This document shows positions 36,191 to 48,786 of a stretch of DNA of 64,000 nucleotides, in pieces. The notes beneath the pieces are model-generated. The model was not told the DNA's origin and ran no database searches. It saw nothing but the letters and a program-made list of their open reading frames with translations. This stretch comes from Rhizopus sp. PT2906 (Eukaryota > Mucoromycota > Mucoromycetes > Mucorales > Rhizopodaceae). Position numbers and translations under genes: made by a program. The stretch lies in contig JAMYHX010000075.1 of assembly GCA_025529335.1 (NCBI GenBank), positions 1 to 64,000 on the forward strand, read 5' to 3'. Numbering within the stretch: the first letter of the stretch is position 1; each line of letters begins with the position of its first letter.

Positions 36191-37765
36191 TTACACGAGC
36201 AGAAGGTCCGTTTCTGATCGCAGAGCATGCAATAGTTTGAAAAATGCTGAAAAGCATTTTGCTCGTGAATTGGGTTTTTGTGGGGTGTCATACTCATACA
36301 ATGTCCAGACGATGTATGGGTGAAACGTTATATTGCATGCAATTGAGCTAAAAGATCGACACTGGGTATATGTTGACAAGCAGTAAAACTTGGATCAAAC
36401 CTGTCGTAGCTGATGCAGATACGTCTCTTGGTTCATGGATATAGCTGATCCATTCTCTATCAACAAATTTGCCAAATTTACTGAAGACACATCAAGATAA
36501 ATAGAAGTGTTTTGTGTAGGAGCGAAATAACTTATGTTGGAATCTATTCGAATGCTTGGGCTTGAGCTTTTGCCCAACTGCCAACTTGAAGTTACTAGTA
36601 AATTGAATGTTATAGTTCCAACTTTCGGCTTTGTGGTATTATCTTCTTGCGCTTGAATTACAGTGATCCAGACATATTTGCTTTCTTTTTCCGGATAAGA
36701 AGAAAGATGCATTGCTGTTGCAATTCTTCACTCGTAATGTGTATCAGTACTCTTTAAACGACTATAAGGTTCGACACAGTTTATGAGAATAACAGAGGGT
36801 TGCTCTATCATAATAGCCCCTGCAAGAAGTTGAGAGACAGTATATCTGTGCTGCCAGTCTTTGTTAATACTTTCAGTTATTGGCTTTGAAAGTTCCATAT
36901 ATTCATGACTCGATATGTGTTTGTAGAAAGTACTGGTTGAGATGAAATGCTGGAGCAAGTGATTACTGTTTATAACTGCGCACTTCCCTGTTGCTCTTTC
37001 AGTCGTTGTTGGAAGCGTCCACTGATCAACAGGCTGATCAACTAGAACATCCTGTATGTTTTCTAGAGAGGTGAGGAAATTATAGGATTTTCCGTTCAAT
37101 AACGACAATGTAATTGCTTCCAAATCTCCAATCTTGGCCAACATTATACGCTTCTCTTGATCAGAATTTGAGAGCGAAAGAGCGCTCGATGCCAACAATA
37201 TTGAAGTATCCTTGTCACACAGAGATGCATTTGTTATTGATGAAGAGCTTGAGCTGTGTTCATCTATGTCCAAGTGAGAGGCTTACATCTGATATTGTCT
37301 AAGGATCATAGACCGGGAATTATCGTTGCTGTTGTTATTATCATTAGCATCGACAATGCTATTGTCGTTGTGGTCCACTTCGGAATGCAGTCGCTTTTTC
37401 CTTATGGAAGAAGTCGAGCAGCGTCCATTATGCATCTTGCCAAGGTGGCGGTTTAGTGTAGTGGGGGGGTTATTGAGTTTACTGGAGCACTTGAGACAAA
37501 TAAACTTTCCATCAGCCCTGCTAACCGAAGCTGAAAATGCATATTCGGTACTACACTCTCGTCACCATAATGCATTGTCATTTCTGAGCAAAAGCGATGT
37601 AACAAACCATGGGCTTCTCTTACCATCATCTAGGGTTACTGTCACTAAGTCGATGTGAGTATTGTACTTATGATTTGCTAACTTTGTTTCTGTCTCAAAA
37701 CTAAGTTTACAAACGTCGCAATGATAGTTTATGCTATGAAATGAAGAAGTCAGAGAAAAGTCAGA
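36191..37765 (-). pseudogene. C2H2 zinc-finger protein gene broken by four in-frame stop codons
   Basis: One minus-strand frame runs from 37765 to 36194 with stops only at 37564-37562 (TGA), 37285-37283 (TAA), 36730-36728 (TGA) and 36397-36395 (TGA). About two dozen would be expected by chance over some 520 codons. The N-terminal part has a C2H2 finger (YHCDVCKLSFETETKLANHK, then YNTH) and a second C-x2-C...H-x4-H unit (FICLKCSSKLNNPPTTLNRH, LGKMH). An Asp/Asn-rich linker and a Ser-rich region follow, then a long C-terminal part of unknown fold. No intron explains the stops: a GTAAGC...CATAG pair around the TAA would be only 23 nt and would shift the frame. It could have been a transcription factor or a transposon-derived DNA-binding protein. 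Confidence 0.6.
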
Positions 37766-39242
37766 TCAGTTTGTTCTCATAAATTTGACCAAATGGGTTT
37801 GAAAAAGTTGACCAATATTTTCAGTGAAATACTGAATATTGTACTAGCATCTGAAAAGGGATGTAGAAGCAAACAAAAATAAGCCCAAGGACAAACCCAA
37901 CCTATTATCGTCGTTATGCGAGTAATTACCCAGAATCAGATATTGGTGGTATATAAATCAAGTGTATCTACCCGACAGTCCATCGTACCAAAAGCTTTTG
38001 AAAGGAAAACTCGTGTCAATGAAGGAAATATATTAAGAAATAGTCTTCATGACAGACCTATTTGGCCGCTAGATTTTAACGTCCTTTTCTACTTGGTTGT
38101 GGAATGGCTTTGGTTATCATCCTTTTTTTATATGATCCAATACAGCCTAGGACAACACTTTTCTACTCATTGAAAAGCCATGACCCATCTTTTGACGTCT
38201 TTAAAATGTGCTATAATGATCGTTCTCTGTAATCGCCCATCTTTGCAGTCGCACAAACATGTATTCTAACTGTTTTGCAGCGGCAAAAGCACTCATTCAT
38301 TAAATAGATCTCACTTTATCCTAATTGGTGTATTGGTGTAATTACGCTTGGTCAACGTTTTCAAGACGATACTATTTTTCATCAACGACGTAATCCATAG
38401 ACAGCAGTTCACTCTTTTCCATATTTATACAGACAAAAGGATCCTGTTGCAATAAAAAGAAAAAAGTCTAATCATCCTGGTTTATATATCCACGTCTTGT
38501 GTGACGGTACATCCAGTGCGATATCTGATGTATTATCGTGTCGGTATTTATTTCTGGAACTATCGCGGGTATTCACACTCTTTTGTGATATCATTTCACA
38601 TCTGATGTTTCTACTACTGAAAAGACGCTCTATAAGCATTCTTCTTCTTTGAACTGTCCAAGGTAAAAACAATGTAATAAAGACATCACGTGTCCACAAT
38701 CGCTTTTTATAAATAAATAAGCGTACTTTTTTTTTTCATGGCCCTTATGCAATCTTACATTTCAATAAAATTGGTCATCAGAAATCATCGGAATTTGAAA
38801 TTGTGGTCAATAACAGTTACAACTTGACAATTATACCCTATGTATTTTTTTACAAGGAGGAGAGCAAAGAAGGACAAAGAAGGACAAAGAAGGAGGGGGG
38901 GGGGGCAAGGTCGGCTTTAGAATATATTCCCTTTTTATATTGAAAGGCAAAAGAAAGTAAGGGAAAGTTTGACCCTTTAATGCAACTTCACATACTTTAC
39001 CTCCCTAAGAAAACCTTTATCCATGTTCTTCCGCTTTTTCATCTTTAATTCATGTGAATGTGTTAAAAGTGACATGTGATAACGTCTTGTTTTCCAAAGG
39101 GTTTTTTGTTTGACTCGGTGGAATAACAGTCACTTGAGAAAAATATGAGAACAAAGATAGTGATGATGTGTAGTAAGCACATTTATATAAATTTAGATCC
39201 TTTCTCTCTCTCTTTCTTTCTGTTTTTCTTCTTTAATTCAAA
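37766..39242. other. 1.5 kb intergenic region upstream of malate synthase
   Basis: It holds a plus-strand ATG frame of 85 codons (37916-38173) that I do not recognise, a 10-bp tandem repeat with a G tract (38865-38905), and the malate synthase promoter. A TATA-like TTATATAAATTTAG lies at 39183-39196 and a CT-rich tract at 39205-39235 immediately before the ATG. Confidence 0.45.
38865..38905 (+). repeat. Three tandem 10-bp units followed by an 11-G tract
   Basis: The unit CAAAGAAGGA is repeated three times without mismatch and runs directly into eleven consecutive G residues, about 340 bp upstream of the malate synthase start. It is purine-only on this strand apart from one C per unit. Confidence 0.9.
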
Positions 39243-41072
39243 ATGTCTGTCGCCGCAAGATCCGCAAGTTTATTAAAGTCCACTGTTCCTGGTGTAGCCA
39301 TCCTGGCACCTGTCACTGCTGCTGAAACCGAAATCCTTTCTCCTCAAGCATTGCAATTTGTCGCTACCCTTCATCGTATTTTCAATCCTACCCGAAAGAC
39401 GCTCTTACAGAAACGTGCTCTTCGTCAACAAGAACTTGACCGTGGTGTCCTTCCTGATTTCTTGCCTGAAACAGCTTATATTCGTAACGATCCTAACTGG
39501 CGTGCTGCTCCTCCTGCTCCTGGTCTTCAAGATCGTCGTGTAGAAATCACTGGTCCTGTTGATCGCAAGATGATCATCAATGCCTTGAACTCGGGAGCTT
39601 ATACATTCATGGCCGATTTTGAAGGTAATATTTATTATCCATTTATATATTCTTGTATTCACTTTTTAAATATAGACTCAAGTGCACCCACATGGGAAAA
39701 TATGATCAGTGGTCAAGTCAATTTGCGTGATGCTGTTCGTGAATCAATTTCCTTTTCTAATCCTAACGGCAAGAAATACGAGCTTCGTAAGGATGGCAAG
39801 TTGGCTACACTCATTGTTAGGTAACAACAAACCATTACCCCTTTTGGGAATGTTTCGGACTAACTTGTGTATTTTATATGCAGACCTAGAGGATGGCACA
39901 TGGTTGAAAAGCATGTCATTATCGATGGTGAACCTTGTTCTGCCTCCATTTTTGATTTCGCTCTCTACTTCTTCCACAACGCTAAAGAACTCATCAAACG
40001 CGGTAAAGGTCCTTACTTTTACTTGCCCAAGATGGAATCTCACTTGGAAGCCAGGTAGGAAGAAAAAAAAAAAAGAGAGAGAGAGATAATGAAACTGATG
40101 GACTTTTTGTGTGATAGATTATGGAATGACATCTTTAATGTTGCTCAAGACATGATCAACATTCCCCGAGGCACCATTCGCGGTACCGTCTTGATTGAAA
40201 CGATCCTTGCTGCCTTTGAAATGGACGAGATCATTTACGAGTTACGCGAACACTCATCTGGTCTTAACTGTGGACGATGGGACTATATCTTTTCATTCAT
40301 CAAGAAGCTTCGTCAACACCCTGAATATGTCTTACCCGACCGTTCTGCCGTGACTATGACTGTTCCTTTCATGGATGCCTATGTCCGTTTGTTGATCCAG
40401 ACATGTCACAAGCGTGGTGTCCATGCTATGGGAGGCATGGCTGCTCAAATCCCCATCAAGGACGATGCCAAAGCAAACGAAGCTGCTATGAATAAGGTCC
40501 GTACTGACAAGTTGAGAGAAGTCACTGCTGGTCATGACGGTACCTGGGTCGCTCACCCTGCTCTCGTCAAGATTGCTCTCGACATCTTTAATGAACACAT
40601 GCCTCAACCTAATCAAATCCATGTCCGCCGTGAAGACGTCCAGGTGTCCAGCCTTGACTTACTCAATGTCAACTTCAAGGGCGCCATCACCGAGAAGGGT
40701 ATTCGCGAAAACATCCAAGTCGGTTTGGCTTATATGGAATCTTGGTTACGAGGTACCGGCTGTGTGCCCATCATGAATCTCATGGAAGACGCTGCTACTG
40801 CCGAAATCTCACGTTCTCAACTCTGGCAATGGGCTCGTCATAAGGCTCGTACCTCTGATGGTAAGGTCATCACAGGCGATTATCTTTTAAAGATCCTCGA
40901 TGAAGAAACAGACAAGATCAAGAAGAACTTGGGTCCTAAATATGCTTCATCCAAGTACGAAGCTGCCAAGCGCATCTTTGCTACCAATGTCACAGGCGAG
41001 CGTTATGATGATTTCCTGACGACCATGCTCTATGATGATATCGTCACTATCGCTCCTTCTGCTAAATTATAA
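39243..41072 (+). CDS. Malate synthase, peroxisomal (glyoxylate cycle)
   Basis: Four exons (39243-39624, 39676-39820, 39884-40054, 40118-41072) total 551 codons, 550 aa. Family blocks include FMADFEDSSAPTWENMISGQ, RPRGWHMVEKH, YFYLPKMESHLEAR, IPRGTIRGTVLIET (with the catalytic Arg), the SSGLNCGRWDYIFS block and VHAMGGMAAQIP. The enzyme condenses glyoxylate and acetyl-CoA to malate, allowing growth on acetate or fatty acids. The protein ends in SAKL; the last three residues, AKL, form a recognised variant of the PTS1 peroxisomal signal. The gene is normally induced by acetate or lipid and repressed by sugar in fungi; no known regulator site was identified here. A TATA-like element lies about 50 bp upstream. 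Confidence 0.97.
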
Positions 41073-41269
41073 ATAATCACACCCATTTACATATATTTAA
41101 TTGAGAAAGGTCCACTTTATGCAACACTCGCGCATTTATATATATATATACTGACAACATTTTGTAACAAATAAAAAAAATCTTTAAATTGAATGTAACA
41201 CACTGTCCTACCTCTAAATTATCCCTAATTAGCTATATTTTCCTCTTTGTTCTTTTCTCTCTTTTCACC

Positions 41270-42623
41270 ATGAAAGGAACACGACTCTTGGTTGGAGCGA
41301 TTCGATGGAGCCTGTATATTTATTTGATAGGCGCTTTCATCTATTCAACCCTTTACCTCGTTACCTTTGGCTGGTATTCCAAGAGCACACAAACAACAAA
41401 ACAGACAACGACGATAAGTCAACTAGGGACCAAATACAATTCATCTCAATTAGTCTCTTGGAAGAATGATCAAGGTTTATTTTAATAATTTTTTTTGAGT
41501 TCATATTGACTTTTGTAGGCATAGCGGAGCACACGATACCAGAACAACAATTGCTGAGCAAAGTGTTTTCTGATGCCATGGGACCAGGCAAAGTGATTCC
41601 TTATTATTTTAAAGCAACCGATACATTTGACTCTGAAGATATCTCTATTGCCACCTTGGTCACTCACAACCGGTTCCCTGTGCTCAGTCGACTGGCCACA
41701 CGATACAAGGGACCGATTTCGGCAGCGATTCATGTGAATGACGACCACGAGAAACATACCATCCTCAAAGACCTTCACAGCATGTACGAAGCCAATCCGG
41801 ACATGGCCCGATTCGTAGACATTCATCTCATCGTCGACAAGTTTGACCGACAGTTCAACATGTGGCGTAACGCGGCCAAACTGTTTGCACGTACTGAATA
41901 CATCATGATGCTCGACGTCGATTTTCACTTGTGCACCGATTTCAGACAGTCTCTCAAACGACATACTGAGGTCATGGACAAGTTGAGACAAGGTAAAGGC
42001 GCAGTCGTGATTCCCGCGTTTGAGTTCATTATGGAGCAGGACGGAGAGGATTGGAGGACGTTTCCGACGGAAAAAAACGATCTGATGACGATTGTGCAGC
42101 AAGGCAAGATCGATATGTTTCATCTTGGTTGGACAAGAGGACATGGATCGACCAATTACTCGAAATGGTATGAGTCATCGCAACCTTATAAAGTGACAGA
42201 CTACAATTATTCATATGAGCCCTATGTGATCTACAAGAAGGAAGGATCGCCCTGGTGCGATGAACGGTTTATCGGGTACGGCGCGAACAAGGCAGCATGT
42301 TTGTATGAGATTTATTTGGCGGGTATTGATTATTGGGTGTTGCCAGATGATTTCTTGATTCACCAGACTCATCATTATCCAGAGGACACGCGTGCAAAAG
42401 AGGTAATTGATAGGGAAAATTGGGGTTTTCTCCATTTTATTCATTCTTTTCATAGCGTAAATATAATAAGAAGCTGTATGATTATTATCGAGAAGAGGCC
42501 TGTCTTCGCTACTCACGGTTAATGATCTCAGCCGGTCTGTGGGAAACGTCAGAGGCAGATAACCTCAAACGAGAATGTAACAAGATTAAAGGGTTCAAAG
42601 AGATCGTCGCTCGTGTCTTGTAA
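41270..42623 (+). CDS. GT49-type glycosyltransferase (LARGE/B4GAT1-like), type II membrane protein
   Basis: Three exons (41270-41474, 41519-42402, 42456-42623) sum to 419 codons, 418 aa. The N terminus has a short basic stretch and one hydrophobic segment (WSLYIYLIGAFIYSTLYLVT), the layout of a Golgi type II membrane enzyme. The luminal domain has IATLVTHNRFPVLSRLATRY, AAIHVNDD, FNMWRNAAKLFARTEYIMML followed at once by the metal-binding DVDF (DxD type), and the late block CDERFIGYGANKAACLYEI plus DFLIHQTHHYP. These are hallmarks of family GT49, whose animal members add glucuronic acid in matriglycan synthesis. In fungi the acceptor is unknown, so a cell-wall or secreted glycan role is inference. 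It lies 197 bp downstream of malate synthase in the same orientation. Confidence 0.85.
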
Positions 42624-42723
42624 ACAAAAAAACGATTTTATTTATAATGTAACAAACAATAATAAAACTTATATAATACACAAAGAAGAAGAGAGGAGGG
42701 GATATATATTTTCTTTTTTAAAG

Positions 42724-43530
42724 CTAATTTGTACGTAGACGATCTTCGATCTCCTTGTTTCTCTTTTCCTTCAAGGCCCTGGCATCGTCTTGAGTAGCAT
42801 TGTATTGCAACACATTGGCTTGATTGAATGGATTCTCGGGGGATTTTTGGAAAGCCTTGTAAATCAACTCCTTCAACTGACTCTGACGCAATCCAGGATT
42901 ATCACGCTTAAAGTTGGGCATCTCACGTTCCTCAAATGCCATCAAGGCAGCCTTGAATCGACGTTCAGGATGTCTTTCGATATCCTTGGCCTTGACAGAA
43001 GAATCATTCAATGACAAAAGATCCAAAGCGTCATCAATACCAGTCGCAGAGAATTCGGGAATCACGCGACGTGATTGACCAGCAGCTTCCACCTTGGCAC
43101 TCTTTTGTGCTGCTTTTTTCTACATGAAACAATATTGGTTTCTGGTAAAAAAAAGAAAAAAAAAAGGCTTACATCAGCACCCTTCAATGCAGGCTTCGAT
43201 TTGAATTGCTTTTCTTCTTCAGCCTACAAAAAGTCATGAGCTCCGAGTTTTACATACAATTACTCAATACTTACCAAGATACGAGCAGCTTCAGCCTTTC
43301 TTGCAGCCGCAGCAGCCTTTTATTTTGTTAATATTGACATATCCAATGTCAAACTATTTTACCTTCTTTTCTTCTTCTAGTTCCTTCTTGTTCTTTTTAG
43401 CGCCTTGAGACCACTTGGCAGCTTCGGCAGCTTCGTTAGCAGCAGCCTTCGCTTTGTCTTTTTCTGCCTTTGCTGCGGCTTTTTTAGCATTGGCAGCTTC
43501 TGCTTTCGAATTGGTTCCCTTTTTGCCCAT
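42724..43530 (-). CDS. CCDC124/Oxs1-family coiled-coil ribosome-associated protein
   Basis: Four exons from ATG at 43530 (MGKKGTNSKAEAANAKKAAA) to TAG at 42724. The first half is an Ala/Lys/Glu-rich coiled coil (EKDKAKAAANEAAEAAKWSQ), and the second is the conserved domain SATGIDDALDLLSLND, ERHPERRFKAALMAFEEREM, NPGLRQSQLKELIYKAFQKS and PENPFNQANV. This pattern is diagnostic of CCDC124 and its S. pombe counterpart Oxs1. Human CCDC124 binds non-translating 80S ribosomes and the fungal protein has been linked to oxidative-stress gene control. The start is 163 bp from the divergent ABC transporter start. Confidence 0.92.
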
Positions 43531-43693
43531 TTGAACACGTAATAAATGAAGAAAAAAGGAAAAAAAAAAAAAAAAAAGAGTGACTTTGATTCTGACTAAT
43601 TCAAGCAGGAAAAATAAAAAAAAAAAAAAGACATGAAAATGCATCTCTATCTCTCTTTTTTTTTCGTATCTCTTTTTCTTTCTTTTTATTACT

Positions 43694-46600
43694 ATGGGAC
43701 AATTAGTAATAAATCCCTTTGTGAGGGAAGAAGAAAGGATGCTATGTAAAGATAGCGAAGGATGGGTAAGAGATTAAAAGTATAGAAAAAAGGACACATC
43801 GATAAACAGTTTCTTTAAGGGTCCGTTTTCAAACCAACGTGTACCAGATTTTACTCCATGCTTCGAAGACAGGTAAAATAAAAAAAAGGGGGAAAGGGGT
43901 GAATCTAACATTGAATATAGTGTAATCACCTTTATTCCTTACATCTATGTGTTTGTTGCTGGTATGACTCGAATTTGGATACTTTCCAAAAGAGAACGAT
44001 TACCGAAAAACTTGACAAACAATTGGCTTTATTTTGTAAAAATGGCAAGTATATACCTTTTATGTAATTTCTTAAACTTACACACTTTGTAGTCTACTCT
44101 CCTCTTGATCCTTTTAACAACCACATCAACATTTATTGCATCTATCCTTGATAAAGGCATCCAATGGATAGACGATGTACAGATCATTGCTCAAGGAATT
44201 ACTGTTATCATGACGGTAAGCTTAGATTATATAAAAAAAAACACATGAAATAATATCCCGGATGTAGATCTTTGTTACCGTCTTACACCATGTCGAATAC
44301 ACTCGTAACCGTGTCTCATCTGCAGTGTTACTGTTCTATTGGTTATTTGTCAATATTGTCAATGGCGTCAAATTACGCACACACTGGCTTAATCATGACG
44401 AGGATACACAGTTTATCCTTTTTGGTATTTATGCTGCCTTATCCGTCATCATCTTTGTACTGGAAAACGTACCGAAGCCAGTAGGACAATATATTTTGTT
44501 AGAAGAGGTATGACATAACTATATACTTTAAATATCTTGGACTCATTCTTTTGCATTTATATAGCACGATTCACCTGAAGAAAAATCAAATATCTTTTCG
44601 AGATTGACCTTTAGTTGGATGACACCCTTGATGAGACTAGGCTACCAAAAGCCATTAACGATGGATGATTTATGGTAAGACAATAAATAGATTAGTAAGC
44701 GAATGCTTATTTCTTGTTTTGGTAGGAATTTGAACACAGAAGATCAATCTGCAATCATTGGCGCCAGATTTGAAAAAGATTGGGAAAAAGAGATGAAGAA
44801 GCCAAAGTAAGTCTTTTATATATGAATATATAATATGATTGCTAATAGTCTTCATGTAGTCCTTCTCTTTTACGTGTCCTCGTCAGGACGTTAGGTGGTC
44901 CATTTGCTTTGGCTGCAGTAAGTTGTGTATAGATCACTTTTATAACAAACTAACATGTTTATAGTTTTTTAAATTACTTCAAGACATCCTTCAGTTCACT
45001 CAGCCTATGCTTCTGAAGCAGCTGATGCGTTGGGTCACGAGCTATAACACAGCTGACCCAGAACCTTCTTATGTCGGCATCTTTATTGCCGTCGGTATGT
45101 TCCTGACCGCTGTCTGCCAGACGATGTTCCTCCATCAGTACTTCCAACGCTGTTTCGCAACAGGCATGCGTCTTCGTGCTGCTCTTGTCACTGCAATTTA
45201 TAGAAAGACTTTGGTGCTTAGTAACTCTAGCCGTCAAAAATCAACTGTGGGAGAGGCAAGTGTCTGTTTTGCTAATGATATCAAGTAACTAACTATGAAT
45301 AATAGATTGTAAATCATATGAGTGTAGATGCCCAAAGACTCATGGACTTGTGTACCTATTTCCACATTGGTAAGTTGTTTTTCTTATATATGAAAAAAGT
45401 GGCCAACCTATTTTGAAAATAGTTTGGAGTGGTCCTTTACAGATCGTCATTGCCTTATTCTTGCTGTATAATACGATGGGACCTAGTGTGGGCGCTGGTC
45501 TTGCTGTGCTTATCTTGGCTATTCCATTAAACACCTATATTGCTCGCAAGATGCGTACTTACCAAAAGACGCAAATGGGCAACAAGGATGCAAGAGTCAA
45601 GTTAATGAACGAACTCTTGAACGGCATTCGCGTAATCAAACTGTACGCCTGGGAAGCGCCCTTTTTGGAAAAGATCAATTTCATCCGTAACGATTTAGAA
45701 CTAGCTACCCTAAAGAAGATTGGTGTCTTATCTGCTGTTCAAAACTTCACATGGATGTCTGTTCCCTTCTTTGTATCGCTCTCGACATTTGCCGTCTATG
45801 TGTCGATCTCAGACGTACCCTTGTCGAGCGACATTGCGTTTGTGGCAATTGCATTGTTTGGCTTGCTGCAGTTCCCATTGAACGTATTCCCTAACGTGAT
45901 CACGTCCATGATCGAAGCGTCTGTATCCCTGTACCGTATCGAAAAATACCTTGCTTCTCCTGAACTCGATCCTCATGCGGTCACACGTCTTGACTATCGA
46001 CTCGACACCACCTATACATCCAGCACACCCTTGGTCGAAATTAACCATGGCGAGTTTAAATGGAACGAAGAAGATCCTGAGCCTGTTTTGAAAGATATCA
46101 ACTTGACAATCAAGAAGGGAGAATTGACGGCCGTCGTCGGTCGTGTGGGTGCTGGCAAGTCATCATTAATTAGTGCACTCCTGGGCGATACGATTAAGGT
46201 GGGTGGTGAAGTCATCCTGCGTGGTTCGGTTGCATATGTGCCTCAACAACCCTGGGTGATGAATGCGACATTACGTGAGAACATTGTCTTTGGTCATCGA
46301 TGGGATCCCGAGTTTTATGAAAGGGTCATTGAGGCCTGTTCACTCAAGACCGATATCTCCATCCTGAGCGCTGGCGATCAGACAGAGATTGGTGAGCGTG
46401 GTATTAACTTGTCCGGCGGTCAAAAGGCGCGTGTATCGTTGGCCCGTGCGATCTATGCTCGTGCAGACATATACTTACTGGATGATCCTCTGAGTGCAGT
46501 GGATGCTCATGTAGGAAGACACATCTTTGACCATGTGATTGGCCCTGAAGGTATTCTCAAGAACAAGGCACGTGTACTAGTCACCCATGGTATTTCATTC

Positions 46601-48786
46601 TTGTCTCGTGCAGACCAAGTCATGATGCTTCGCGACGGCCAAGTCGGTGCGATCGGTACTTACAACGATTTGATGAGTCAAAAGGCCGAATTGTACCAGC
46701 TTATTACTGACTTTGGCAAGAAATCCGCTTCATCTGACGAATCTAGTGAAGACTTGAAGACGATTGAAGGCCATGATGGAGATATCGTTCAGGAAGAAAC
46801 GGCTTCTGTTGACCTGGTTCCTCGTGAAGAAGATGCTTCTTTAACCCGTCGTCGTCGTTTGAACAGTGAGGCGTCTATCATGAGTGCCGCAACACTTCGT
46901 CGTGCATCACTTGCCTCCTTGTCAAAGAAGAAGCATACGGCAAAGACAGATAATGCACGTTTGATGACGGTTGAAGAAAGCGCAAAGGGTAGCGTCACCT
47001 GGGACGTTTACAAAGAATATGCCAAGTCTTGCTCCTTTTACGGCGTTATCGCTGTCCTTGGCCTCTTGACTCTCTCTCAGCTTGCCTCTGTAGGCACCAA
47101 TCTCTGGCTCAAACACTGGTCCTCTGTAAACCTAGAGACAGGCAACAACGACCACGTATGGTTCTACTTGGGTATTTATGCCTTGATCGGTTGGTCCTCC
47201 ACCATCCTCTCGATGATCCAGACACTTATTCTTTGGGTCTACTGTGCCATTCGTTCTGCTCGTGTCTTACACTCTAACATGCTCGATACCATCATTCGAT
47301 CACCCATGTCCTTCTTCGACACGACACCTCTGGGTCGTATATTGAACAGATTCAGCAAGGACCAGCACACGATTGACGAACTGTTGCCTCGAACGTTTAG
47401 CGGTTACTTCCGTGTCTTGTTTACAGTTATCTCGACTGTCCTGATCATTGCCTTCTCTACACCTGCCTTTATGATCATGGTGCTTCCTTTGGGTGCCATT
47501 TACATCTACATCCAACGCTACTACCTGGCCACCTCTCGTGAACTCAAGCGTCTGGACTCTGTTGGTAAGAGCCCCATCTACTCTCACTTTCAAGAAACGA
47601 TCTCGGGCGTATCGACGATCCGTGCCTACGAACAACAACGCCGCTTCATTTTCGAAAATGAAAACCGATTGGATGACAACCAGAGAGCGTACTATCCCTC
47701 GATCTCTTGTAATCGCTGGCTCGCCGTCCGTCTCGAATTCCTTGGCTCGATCATCATCCTTTGCGCTTCGCTTTTTGCTGTCCTTGGCATCGTGTACGGT
47801 GGATCGGTGATTGATGCCGGCCTTGTCGGTCTCTCTGTGTCTTATGCCCTTAGTGTCACACAAGCCCTCAATTGGGTTATTCGCCAGTACTGCGAAATCG
47901 AAACCAACATCGTGTCAGTCGAACGTGTGAAGGAATATATTGACTTACCTACTGAGAAATACAACGCTGTTCGTAGCGTGAGCCCCATGTGGCCAGAAAA
48001 GGGTGTGATTGAGTTCCGTGACTATGCTACCCGCTACCGCCCTGGATTGGACTTGGCTCTCAGAAACCTTTCGTTCACAGTCGCAGCCAAAGAAAAGATT
48101 GGTATCGTCGGCCGCACAGGTGCTGGCAAGAGCTCGCTCAGCTTGAGTTTGTTCCGTATTGTCGAAGCCGCCAAGGGATCGATCTTTATTGACGGCGTCG
48201 ATATTTCTAGCTTACGTCTGTTTGACCTTCGTTCACGATTGACGATTATTCCTCAAGACCCTGTCCTGTTTGCTGGTACTGTTCGTGAAAACTTGGATCC
48301 CTTTGGCGCCCACGACGATGCCCAAATCTGGCAGGCCTTGCAGCACTCACATCTCCATGAACACATCTCCAAGTTGGACGGTAAACTTAATGCAGTCGTT
48401 CTCGAAGGCGGTGAAAACTTTTCGGTTGGTCAGCGTCAGTTGATTTGTCTGGCCCGAGCGCTCCTTCGTCGTACGACGATTTTGATATTGGATGAAGCGA
48501 CAGCCGCTGTAAGTTGGTTTGTTATAAAAACAAGCACTAGAACTCATTTTTTATTTTGATAGATTGATGTTGAAACAGATGCTATCATTCAGGAAACCAT
48601 CCGTCGTCAGTTTTCTCACTGCACCATTTTGACAATCGCTCACAGAATCAACACAGTCATGGATTCTGATCGCATCTTAGTCTTGGATAAGGGTAGTATT
48701 GCCGAGTTTGATGCTCCTGAGAAGCTGATACAAGATAAACAATCCATCTTTTACTCTATGGCGAAAGAAGCTGGACTCGTAAATTA
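43694..48786 (+). CDS. ABCC/MRP-type full-length ABC transporter
   Basis: The start is ATG at 43694 (MGQLVINPFVREEERMLCKD). The first exons (43694-43765, 43820-43872, 43921-44035) join in phase and include VPDFTPCFED, matching the N terminus of MRP1-like proteins, so the extra TMD0 is present. Several short exons are followed by one huge exon (about 45420-48509) and a last exon at about 48563-48786. NBD1 has Walker A GRVGAGKSS, signature LSGGQKARVSLARA and Walker B IYLLDDPLSAVD. NBD2 has GRTGAGKSSLSLSLFR, signature FSVGQRQLICLARA and ILILDEATAAVD. The linker is Ser/Arg-rich (DASLTRRRRLNSEAS), a likely phosphorylation region. Homologues such as Ycf1 and Bpt1 pump glutathione conjugates or metal complexes, often into the vacuole; substrate is not determined here. 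Confidence 0.95.

Noticed and set aside
36191..37765. TGA as a sense codon in this organism
   Set aside because: Three TGA interrupt the zinc-finger frame, but no TGA is needed inside any of the intact housekeeping genes, and a TAA also interrupts this frame. Pseudogene decay is simpler.
47300..47863. 187-codon minus-strand open frame
   Set aside because: It is a shadow within the second membrane domain of the ABC transporter; composition is charged and repetitive without family features.
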